A stretch of DNA of 23,391 nucleotides from DASSFG01 sp035547915. Its GTDB lineage: Bacteria; Planctomycetota; Planctomycetia; Pirellulales; JAICIG01. The stretch spans positions 1 through 23,391 of the forward strand of contig DASZTS010000103.1 in the NCBI GenBank assembly GCA_035547915.1. The letters are read 5' to 3'. The notes beneath the pieces were generated by a model. It was given only the letters and a program-made list of their open reading frames with translations. It made no database searches and was not told the origin of the DNA. Numbering within the stretch: the first letter of the stretch is position 1; the number at the start of each line of letters is the position of its first letter. Below are positions 17,383 through 23,391 of the stretch, in pieces. A program made the translations under genes and the position numbers.

Positions 17383-18858
17383 ATGCCACAGGCCACCATC
17401 GAACTGCAATTGACCACGCGCAGTGGCACGCGATTCGAATCGCTGGGCGAAGAGCGTTTCGATCTGGTCGAGGGACTGCACCGTCGCGGCTACTTGCGCG
17501 CCAACTGTTTGTTGGCGCCGGACCAGTCTCGGCTGTGGCTCAAGTTGTTGGGTGGGCACATAAAGCTGACCTACCGCGACAACACACTGTACGAGGGCTC
17601 GATATCGGCAGCCGCGCGCCGGGGCCCGACCGTCCGCGTCGGCTCGCGCCCCGACTTCGCGCGCGATCGGAGTCGAGCGGGGCAAGAAACTTCATTCCTC
17701 AGTCCGTCCGCCCAACCAACGCCAATTCATGAGTTGCGCGGGTTCAAGCAGGCTTACGCTGCCGTGGCCGGCTTGGAACTTCTGTCGGCGCGGGTTACAA
17801 GTCTGACGAAGTTAGGTCACTGCTGCGAGTTCGATCTGCTATGGCGCGCCGCCGCCCTCAGCGGAATGGTGCTGAAATCCGTCGCCGGCCGGCTGGAGAT
17901 TTGCGCGCCGACTCCGTCGGCGACGTTGGCCTGGCCCCGCGACGTGGTCTGCTCTCCGCAACGCGAATGGGCCCGAATCCCCAGCCCCCACGCGCGCTGC
18001 ATAGCGATCGATCAACAGGGGGGCGAACTCTTCGATTCGGGAGAACAATCGCCGCAAGCCGATCTTCCGATCGCTCGCGAACTGCTCGAAGCTAGCCAAT
18101 GCGCCGGCGCGCCGTTGTCGTCGCTCGATTGGCTGCACGAGGCCGACCGTGCCGTTTGCCAGAGTACGGCCCGGCAACTGGCCCAGGCCGGTCTTTCGCG
18201 AGCGTATGGGTGTGAGATTGTCGTCAGCGATGCGTCCATGGCGCCGCTGCAACAATACGCGGTGCCGACGGGTTTAGGCGAGACCTGCAACCTGGTGGTA
18301 GGCGATCGCCGCGTGCGCTTCGACCCGCGCAAGCGCGTGCAATTGCGCAACAGGCTGTCTTTCGTGGCGGCCGTGGCCGCAAGCCTTCCGCCGAAATCGC
18401 GACGGCCAGGCGCGGCCGTTCGCCCAGGCATCGTCTGCGAAACTCTGGACCCCACGGGACGCAAATGCGTCCGCGTCTGGTTTCCTTGGATGTCTGGTGG
18501 CGGTAGCGGCGCGCAACGCGAGGGAATGTGGTGCGCCACCGATTGCAAGTTTGCCGGCCTGCAGCCGACCCCGCACTACGCCGGAGTCGGGCCGCTGGTT
18601 GGCGATTGGGTCGAGGCGGTTTTCAGCGGCGCGCCGGAGGCATTGCCGTACGTGCGGCGCGCTGTGCCGGTCGGTAGCGGCCTATCGGCGACTGATACCG
18701 ACAAGTATATCACGCTCTACGATTCGCCGCCGCTACGCGTGGTGATCGAGCGGACGACCGGCAAAGTTTGGTGGATCAACACCGACGATGGCCGCAAGGC
18801 AACCCTCTGCGTGCGCGACGGAGGCGTCGACTTCGAGGGAGATCTCCGTTTTGTGTAA
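17383..18858 (+). CDS. VgrG/gp5-like spike protein with Phage_base_V OB domain
   Basis: 491 residues from ATG 17383 (GGGAG at 7 bases; an in-frame ATG at 17359 is less well placed). The N-terminal 330 residues have the gp27-like layout of VgrG, including a segment like the second barrel (CCEFDLLWRAAALSGMVLKS). The OB-fold begins near 345 with PGIVCETLDPTGRKCVRVWF, then PWM, GMWCAT near 380, and PLVGDWVEAVFSGAPEALPYV-type residues near 403-424. These match the family pattern of a GxV...DPxGxxRVRVxxPW start and a hGDxVxVxFxxGxPxxPhV end. Only a short beta tail follows, so there is no long needle or effector extension. It would form the trimeric tip of an injection tube. It is the anchor assignment for the whole operon. 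Confidence 0.75.
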   Translation: MPQATIELQLTTRSGTRFESLGEERFDLVEGLHRRGYLRANCLLAPDQSRLWLKLLGGHIKLTYRDNTLYEGSISAAARRGPTVRVGSRPDFARDRSRAGQETSFLSPSAQPTPIHELRGFKQAYAAVAGLELLSARVTSLTKLGHCCEFDLLWRAAALSGMVLKSVAGRLEICAPTPSATLAWPRDVVCSPQREWARIPSPHARCIAIDQQGGELFDSGEQSPQADLPIARELLEASQCAGAPLSSLDWLHEADRAVCQSTARQLAQAGLSRAYGCEIVVSDASMAPLQQYAVPTGLGETCNLVVGDRRVRFDPRKRVQLRNRLSFVAAVAASLPPKSRRPGAAVRPGIVCETLDPTGRKCVRVWFPWMSGGGSGAQREGMWCATDCKFAGLQPTPHYAGVGPLVGDWVEAVFSGAPEALPYVRRAVPVGSGLSATDTDKYITLYDSPPLRVVIERTTGKVWWINTDDGRKATLCVRDGGVDFEGDLRFV

Positions 18859-18912
18859 CCCCTTGTGAGCCTGGCGCCTGAAAATCAACTTATACCCCTG
18901 CAGGGATCCAAC

Positions 18913-20598
18913 ATGTCTTCGCTCCACGCCAGCATTTCCCACGAAAGCATCGAGGCCTTTCTCGACCTGATCGAGCCAAGCATCTTTGGCGACGTTCACG
19001 CCCCGGTCGACGATTTCGATCGCTTGACGATCGAGACGGCAATTCGCGAACGGATCCTCTGCGCGTTGAATGCACAGGCGGCCAGAGCCTGTTTCGGGCA
19101 GCGAACGCCGGAATCGATTGTGGCTTACGCCACGGAAGCCGGGGGGCGCGATGCCGCCGGACGCCTCAAGCCAACCGAGTCCCTCGACGGAGATCCGACG
19201 CTGGTTCACTCGACGACGATGTACCGCATCGGCGACGAGGGGCTGTTGGCCGCACCGGTGGCGGGACAATCGCTGTTGGTGCCCGCTGTCACCAATGTCG
19301 TCATGGTCGAGCGTCACACGACGCGCAGGGACAGCGTCCTGCTGAAACTGAAATTCCCCAGGCCGATCGGCAAGATGATTTGGCCGCAAATTGAGCGGAA
19401 TCGGCTCGGCATCGCCGTGTATGCCGAGCCCCGCTCCGTAAGGGACTGGCAAGCATTTCGCAGCCTGACGGATGGCATTTGGCGAGTATGCGGGCATGAT
19501 CGGCAGGCGGGGAGTTTCGTGGTCGAGCCGGGAATCGGACCCGTTGCGCAGCCGTTGCCAGGTACGGAACATGCGGGCATCGCCGACATGTACCAGCAAC
19601 TCGCGACCTGCTGGGCCGGACGGTTCTTTCGACTGCCCGTCGACGACCTGTTGCGCTGGGCCCACGACGAAACCAACTTGACCTGCGAAGTGCGCGTCGG
19701 CACGGGCGAGGCTGAGTCAATCTGCGAGACGCCAGCCGGTTGGTTGTGGTTAAACTGTCTGCCGCTTTGGAACAACATCGTGTGCGTGCAAGATCCCATG
19801 ATTTTAAAATCGCGAGGCTGGCCTATGCGGCCAACACGCGAAGTGGAACTGCTTGCGCACGATGCCCGACAACCACAGGATCCCATTTCGCTGCTGGGCT
19901 GTTACTGCGCTGCTACCGGCACGCACTTCTACGACGCCCGCTTGTCGCTCGGCCAGGTGGACCCGCTGCAACTGGTCGAGCAGGTGATCGGTGGCGATGG
20001 TCAAATGCGGCTGCGTTTCAGGGTTGACATCGATCCGGGCGCCCTGTTCGTCAAATATCTGAACCCGACCGACTGGGGGCGCGTCGCGATAACGCCCGGG
20101 CTTGATTGGGCCCGCGCCGGTCGCGGCGTACATTTATTGGCCCGTACGACCCGTTCTCCGCTAGTGGAAAACTCTTTCTTGGGCGGGCTCGCGACCTGTA
20201 CGGCGCCCCATCTGTTCCCAGGCGCCGCGTGCGATACTGACTCGGCGATCGAGCGGTCCGTCAATGCCGCTTTGCCTCACACCTTGAGGTTGGAGCTGCG
20301 CAGATTGGGATATCATGAGCGCAGCTGCATACTGAGCATACGCACGTCGACGTGCCTGGCGGACAACGACGAGGCACAACCGACCCGCCAACCGATTCCG
20401 TGCAAGCAAGCGGTCTTGGTTGCCCCGCCCAGTCTCTCCGCCGCCGATCTCAATATTTACGCCGCAATGATCGAGCGGCGACTCTCCGGCCGATGCTTGT
20501 TGCCGATCAGAATCTGTTTCAAAGCGGCGCCAAAGGCATTGCCGCAGCATCGTTGGAAGCAGCCAGCTAGCGCAAACCTCGGGAGGAACAAATCATGA
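18913..20598 (+). CDS. Candidate TssF/gp6-like baseplate protein
   Basis: 561 residues from ATG 18913 (AGGGA upstream); an in-frame GTG at 18865 would add 16 residues. Length fits TssF (about 600). The middle has WLNCLPLWNNIVCVQDPMIL and later HDARQPQDPI, which resemble TssF's CxPxxNLF...ad.I ... D..rP..f block. The last 60 residues (AVLVAPPSLSAADLNIYAAM, then IERRLSGRCLLPIRI) resemble the C-terminal ferredoxin-like and LerF-type end of that family. The N-terminus does not show the usual TssF helical block. It is therefore a distant candidate. It directly follows the spike gene and overlaps the next gene by ATGA. Role, if correct: wedge of the platform on which the tube is assembled. Confidence 0.5.
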   Translation: MSSLHASISHESIEAFLDLIEPSIFGDVHAPVDDFDRLTIETAIRERILCALNAQAARACFGQRTPESIVAYATEAGGRDAAGRLKPTESLDGDPTLVHSTTMYRIGDEGLLAAPVAGQSLLVPAVTNVVMVERHTTRRDSVLLKLKFPRPIGKMIWPQIERNRLGIAVYAEPRSVRDWQAFRSLTDGIWRVCGHDRQAGSFVVEPGIGPVAQPLPGTEHAGIADMYQQLATCWAGRFFRLPVDDLLRWAHDETNLTCEVRVGTGEAESICETPAGWLWLNCLPLWNNIVCVQDPMILKSRGWPMRPTREVELLAHDARQPQDPISLLGCYCAATGTHFYDARLSLGQVDPLQLVEQVIGGDGQMRLRFRVDIDPGALFVKYLNPTDWGRVAITPGLDWARAGRGVHLLARTTRSPLVENSFLGGLATCTAPHLFPGAACDTDSAIERSVNAALPHTLRLELRRLGYHERSCILSIRTSTCLADNDEAQPTRQPIPCKQAVLVAPPSLSAADLNIYAAMIERRLSGRCLLPIRICFKAAPKALPQHRWKQPASANLGRNKS

Positions 20599-21038
20599 CA
20601 CCATTCTTGTGCGTGGGGGACGTCGTAGAGTTCAAGTTGTCCGCGGGGACGGCTTGGGCCGGCGGCTTCGACGGCACCATAGAAATTGAACAAGGAAAAT
20701 GGCGCGTCGTCGTCGACGGTAAGCCCGTGTGCTTCGCCGACGATCTGCCGGGCTTCGCGCAAAAGCTGTTGACCAAAGGATACACCGCCACCGGATTTGC
20801 CGACGCTCCGGGGCGCGTCGTGTCAGCGTCTCTCACGATCGACGGCGCAAGCCTGTCACCACGCCTGACGCGCGACGGGAAGCACGCCGCCACGCGGCGC
20901 ACCACCGGCCGGTTTTCCATCTGCGTGACCCCGGCTTTCAATCTTGCCGGCGCACCGAAACCGGACATTGTCCTCCAAAAGAGCGGAACTTGGCGGGTGC
21001 GGTCAAGCGGCCAGCAGCGCCTCACTCTCGAGCCATAG
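20595..21038 (+). CDS. Small beta-rich tail/eCIS-type accessory protein (PAAR-neighbourhood type)
   Basis: 147 residues. GGGAGG (20581-20586) precedes an ATG that overlaps the previous stop by four bases. The pattern KWRVVVDGKPVCFADD ... YTATGFADAPG ... DGKHAA ... GRFSICVTPAF ... PDIVLQKSGTWRV resembles a small protein I recall from extracellular contractile injection and T6SS-like loci, with a GKPV-x(1,3)-C/D block, a Y-T...PG turn, a second GKP, and a final GxGxFxxxxT strand. This is motif memory only. It could cap the spike, chaperone an effector, or be a PAAR substitute. No PAAR repeats proper are visible. Confidence 0.55.
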   Translation: MTPFLCVGDVVEFKLSAGTAWAGGFDGTIEIEQGKWRVVVDGKPVCFADDLPGFAQKLLTKGYTATGFADAPGRVVSASLTIDGASLSPRLTRDGKHAATRRTTGRFSICVTPAFNLAGAPKPDIVLQKSGTWRVRSSGQQRLTLEP

Positions 21039-21104
21039 CCGGCTGATGGAATTGCGTTTCTGGAACCATTCACCGGTCGTTACATTTTTCTTGGAGATGC
21101 GAAC

Positions 21105-21545
21105 ATGACACCCATTTGGTTGAACACGATCCCCGCGCATATGATTGATTCGTCGACTTGGGAAATTTCGCTGGGCAACTTAGGCCCTGCCGAGGTCGGT
21201 GGGTACTGTAACCTGTGCGATCGGCACGCCAAGTTGAAAAGTGGAATCGAGTGCCACCACATTGTCGGTCGTGAGCACTTGAAATGGATGGGGACAGTGT
21301 ATTCGGTCGCATCGGCGCCCGCCGTCGCCTTGCCTGTCGACTTGCACCGCACCGTCAGTGCCCGCATGGCCGCCGAACTGCGCTACCTGGGCGGACGTCC
21401 AAGCTCGGATCTGATCGACCTCGATTACCGGCAGCTCTTGGAGTTGTACTATCAGGTCTACTGCTTTCATTTCGAGTCTCCCGCCTTGTACGCCATCGCC
21501 CGCAACGTGCTACAGTTCGGATTCAGGACCCCTGTTTCCCACTAG
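21105..21545 (+). CDS. HNH/treble-clef nuclease-like protein, candidate effector
   Basis: 146 residues; TTGGAG upstream supports the ATG. A CxxC pair (C35, C38) is followed by CHHIVGREH (C50, H51, H52, H58) and then ALPVDLHRTVSARM (H81). This Cys pair, HH and downstream LxxDLH pattern is that of HNH/AHH-LHH type beta-beta-alpha-metal nucleases, which are common as toxin tips. No transmembrane helix or signal peptide. The C-terminal half (YRQLLELYYQVYCFHF) is helical. Being last in the operon, just after spike accessory genes, fits a cargo effector. No clear immunity gene follows on the same strand, so a housekeeping or defence nuclease, or a structural zinc protein, remains possible. Confidence 0.6.
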   Translation: MTPIWLNTIPAHMIDSSTWEISLGNLGPAEVGGYCNLCDRHAKLKSGIECHHIVGREHLKWMGTVYSVASAPAVALPVDLHRTVSARMAAELRYLGGRPSSDLIDLDYRQLLELYYQVYCFHFESPALYAIARNVLQFGFRTPVSH

Positions 21546-22340
21546 TAAGGGCGACCCACCCGGCGAACTATTTGCGGTTTTATCTGATGTGTCGATCCGG
21601 GGACGCCCTAAAGGCGGCCCATCTGTTAAATGCACGTAGCGGCAGTAGCGTCGTCGACCATGGGTCCCAATCGGCGCGAAGCTGACCCAGTGGCTACGTC
21701 GGGCCGGCCAGTCGAGAACTGCCAATGTTGGACGAACGCAACTCAAAGAGATGACTGGAACAGGAATGCCTCGGTTTCAAAGTCCGAGGGACAGCCAGAT
21801 AGCATTGCTGCCGCGCTGGACGCACTTCCTTCGACGCCATCGCGCCGGCAGCGAGCCTGCGACGCGTCGCAGCTAATCTCGTTGGCTGGTCGAAACCGCC
21901 TGTCATTTCGCCACACCTTCTGCAGCAGGCAAAGGCAACGAGCCTGACGGCGCAAATCCCCCCGCGGAGCGCCATCCGTGTGGGACGAACCCAGCCCGAA
22001 CCGTCGCAGTGCGCCGAAGTTACTACCTCCGGCGGGTGAGGTCGCCGATTTGGCGGACGGAGGGCGCCATTCCACACGCCGACGATTCGCGGTCCGACTC
22101 CATTCGGTAGTGTACAAATCCCGTCGATAGGGCCGGTGGCGCCGGCCCAGATGTGGCCGGCGGACCAAATCTCACCGATTCCAGGTCGCCAGTAGGCCTT
22201 TCGAGCCGCCCTCTGGCGACCTGAGGGCGTTATTCGTGATCGTGCGGCAACCTGTGGTCGAGCCCGTTCACTAGTGCCTCGGTAGCGGATCGCGGGCACC
22301 CTGTCGCTGCCGCCAGAACTTCAACGCGCAGTTGCGGGTG
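21546..22340. other. Gene-poor region after the operon
   Basis: About 800 bases without a supported gene. The longest reading frame (minus 21694-22299) is Arg/Pro/Ser-rich and looks spurious. Structures present are an imperfect 9/10 inverted repeat (21548-21557 with 21600-21609) right after the nuclease stop, a 7-bp GC hairpin (22130-22148), and an 11-bp perfect inverted repeat (22182-22223). It may hold a terminator, a promoter for nothing yet seen, or a decayed mobile sequence. Confidence 0.5.
22182..22223. repeat. 11-bp perfect inverted repeat, 20-base loop
   Basis: CAGGTCGCCAG (22182-22192) pairs with CTGGCGACCTG (22213-22223). It could be a hairpin in RNA, a protein-binding dyad, or the end structure of a small element. 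No T-run follows on either side. Confidence 0.6.
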
Positions 22341-22703
22341 TCATGCACTTGGCAAATCGCCCGTGATGATTGCCACGACGGTGGGCCCTAAGGGCAAACG
22401 CGACGGATCGGAGGTGGCGTCATCAGCGTCGCGGGTGTACAGGCTAGCAGTCACGAAATGCCCATCAAAGTTAACGAGCATTCGACTGCCGGCCGCAAGA
22501 CCGTACGCTACGCGCTCTCGCGGTGACGCTTTTCGCACCCGACTCGTTACGAGTGGGTGACGCTCGAACCAGCGGCGGTCGAGCATGGCATCGATTTCTT
22601 GGACGGCAGCCACGGCGGCTTCGTTTTCGACCGCCTGAAAGGAGAAATGGGTAGTGGGGCCACGGTCGAGAAGGTGCTGAACTTTATGCAAACGAAAGGG
22701 CAT
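22341..22703 (-). CDS. Small conserved-looking hypothetical protein
   Basis: 120 residues; GAGGA lies 8 bases before the ATG. The core (DAMLDRRWFERHPLVTSRVR, then KASPRE) resembles a family of short hypothetical proteins with a D-R-x-[WF]-F-x-x-H-P-x-R...R-[VIL]-R signature seen in proteobacteria and other phyla; I do not know their function. The C-terminal half is beta-rich and ends PTVVAIITGDLP. Soluble. It stands alone on the minus strand and its codon usage looks normal. Its place near the tRNA fragment suggests island cargo. Confidence 0.6.
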   Translation of the reverse strand: MPFRLHKVQHLLDRGPTTHFSFQAVENEAAVAAVQEIDAMLDRRWFERHPLVTSRVRKASPRERVAYGLAAGSRMLVNFDGHFVTASLYTRDADDATSDPSRLPLGPTVVAIITGDLPSA

Positions 22704-22818
22704 GTTTCAATCCTCAAATTGGGAAATTGGGGGAGGGGGAGGTTTGCCTCAAGGTAAATCTGGGCAGCGTTCAGCATCACCGAGCCACAAACCGCCTTGG
22801 ATCGGTTAGCTCCAGCGT

Positions 22819-23004
22819 CTATCGGGTGCTTGGTCTGCAGCTCCGGTTGCCCGGAGCGCTCCCGTCATTGACGTCGGCGCCTTGCAAGAGCATCGCGGCA
22901 AGCTTCGCGCGATCGGCCGGCGAAAGTTTGATCAGAGCAGCCGCCAGCAGGGCCAGCGAGTTGTCGTTGGCGGCGTCCTGGTCGCCGGCGCCGTTCTCGA
23001 GCAC
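22819..23004 (-). CDS. Doubtful small ORF
   Basis: The frame extends to 23274, but its first part is antisense to the tRNA fragment and is not coding. The rest looks protein-like: ANDNSLALLAAALIKLSP followed by ADRAKLAAMLL, an amphipathic helix. A GTG at 23004 is the first plausible start; the ribosome binding site is weak. The product would be 61 residues of unknown role. Confidence 0.3.
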   Translation of the reverse strand: MLENGAGDQDAANDNSLALLAAALIKLSPADRAKLAAMLLQGADVNDGSAPGNRSCRPSTR

Positions 23005-23102
23005 GACTTGGCCACGCGTTCCACGGGGCCCGTCTTCGGTTGTTTCGTGCTCGTTTTCACTTCGGCTGGTGCAACCAGTGGTGCAACGAAGCGAAGAGGT
23101 TG

Positions 23103-23132
23103 ACGCAAGTGCTTGCAGATTACCACTTGCGT
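23103..23132. repeat. 9-bp perfect inverted repeat next to tRNA fragment
   Basis: ACGCAAGTG (23103-23111) and CACTTGCGT (23124-23132) flank 12 bases. The right arm touches the start of the tRNA-derived sequence. It could be an element-end or integrase-related site. Confidence 0.6.
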
Positions 23133-23137
23133 GGGCG

Positions 23138-23189
23138 GAGCGTCGCGTTCGCAATGCGAAGGTCGAGGGTTCGACTCCCTTCCGCTCCA
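23138..23189 (+). tRNA. 3' fragment of tRNA-Ala(CGC), likely att site
   Basis: The sequence folds as the 3' part of a tRNA: D-stem 3' strand GAGC (23138-23141), anticodon arm TCGCG-TTCGCAA-TGCGA with anticodon CGC (23150-23152), variable AGGTC, T-arm GAGGG-TTCGACT-CCCTT, acceptor 3' strand CCGCTCC and discriminator A23189. U70 in the acceptor fits the alanine G3:U70 identity pair. No 5' D-arm or 5' D-stem strand is present upstream, so the gene is not intact. A stretch TGGGCGG (23132-23138) could pair with most of the acceptor strand, but that would leave no D-arm. CCA is not encoded. Confidence 0.75.
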
Positions 23190-23196
23190 CTTCAAG

Positions 23197-23231
23197 CAAC
23201 CCGTTGACAGCAGTTGTCAGCGGGTTGTTTT
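23197..23231 (+). terminator. Rho-independent terminator after tRNA fragment
   Basis: A 13-bp stem (CAACCCGTTGACA with TGTCAGCGGGTTG, one G-T pair) has a 5-base loop and is followed by TTTT. It is probably the original terminator of the tRNA gene, left on the chromosomal side. Confidence 0.8.
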
Positions 23232-23299
23232 CGTTGACATTCCAAGGGTTTGCGCAATCGGTCGCGCGCGGCATGGGGTTCGGCCGTTCGCCTGATCAT

Positions 23300-23391
23300 T
23301 CACCGGCGGATGATCTTATCGAAATAGCTGGCGTCGATGCCGTGCTTCGCGCAATACTCGCGGCTGTATGCGAGCAGGTTGAACGCCTCGA
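23300..23391 (-). CDS. C-terminal end of unidentified gene (partial)
   Basis: The minus strand is open from the window edge to TGA at 23300-23302, giving 29 residues ending AKHGIDASYFDKIIRR. The composition looks coding. Too short to assign. The gene enters from the right, beyond the tRNA fragment. Confidence 0.5.
   Translation of the reverse strand, partial: EAFNLLAYSREYCAKHGIDASYFDKIIRR

Noticed and set aside
18733..19665. 310-codon minus-strand ORF
   Set aside because: Antisense to the spike and baseplate candidates, and it spans their junction.
21694..22299. 201-codon minus-strand ORF after the operon
   Set aside because: Arg/Pro/Ser/Cys-rich composition, no recognisable domain, and overlapping frames equally open, as expected for GC-rich non-coding DNA.
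22932..23274. Minus-strand ORFs reading WSGRESNPRPSHCERDA or KGVEPSTFALRTRRS
   Set aside because: These are the well-known false translations of the antisense of a tRNA 3' end and mark the tRNA fragment instead.
1..23391. CRISPR array or insertion sequence
   Set aside because: No regularly spaced repeats with unique spacers and no transposase were seen; the only tandem repeat is the 17-bp triplet without spacers.

Overview
The window looks like chromosomal DNA from a large-genome, high-GC bacterium, most likely a planctomycete of the Pirellulales type. This is inferred from a very large membrane-anchored Ser/Thr kinase, several long proteins with no recognisable family, TTG starts, and gene style. 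I recognise no marker gene that proves the lineage.

Left part (446-9168, all on the minus strand). Read 5' to 3' on that strand, it holds an alpha/beta hydrolase, a 733-residue cysteine-containing protein, a 522-residue protein with a sigma-region-4-like helix-turn-helix, and a 1242-residue membrane Ser/Thr kinase. The middle two overlap by ATGA and the kinase follows after 97 bases, so these three at least look like a signalling operon.

Centre (9820-21545, all on the plus strand). After a 650-base divergent intergenic region, a small DNA-binding-like protein is followed by eleven closely spaced genes. They encode a membrane-tethered protein with a tail-associated-type beta domain, a hypothetical, a P-loop GTPase with a C-terminal transmembrane hairpin, a single-pass membrane protein, a coiled-coil protein, a 473-residue structural-looking protein, two small proteins of about 140-150 residues, a VgrG/gp5-like spike protein, a TssF/gp6-like baseplate candidate, a small beta-rich tail-type protein, and a CxxC/HH nuclease-like protein. 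The spike and baseplate signatures suggest a tail-derived injection apparatus. I could not recognise a contractile sheath (TssB/C), a canonical Hcp, a ClpV-type ATPase, TssK or gp25/TssE. The membrane GTPase and membrane proteins could form an anchoring complex. This is the candidate undescribed system: a divergent, perhaps sheathless or very diverged, membrane-anchored spike-delivery machine with a possible HNH effector in last place.

Right part (21546-23391). About 800 bases without a convincing gene contain an 11-bp inverted repeat. Then come a small conserved-looking minus-strand gene, a doubtful small ORF, and a 3' fragment of a tRNA-Ala(CGC) gene followed by a strong terminator. A 3' tRNA fragment is the classic footprint of integration at a tRNA gene, and its orientation puts the integrated DNA to its left. 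The spike operon may therefore lie on a genomic island whose right end is near 23133-23190. The window ends in the C-terminus of an unidentified minus-strand gene.
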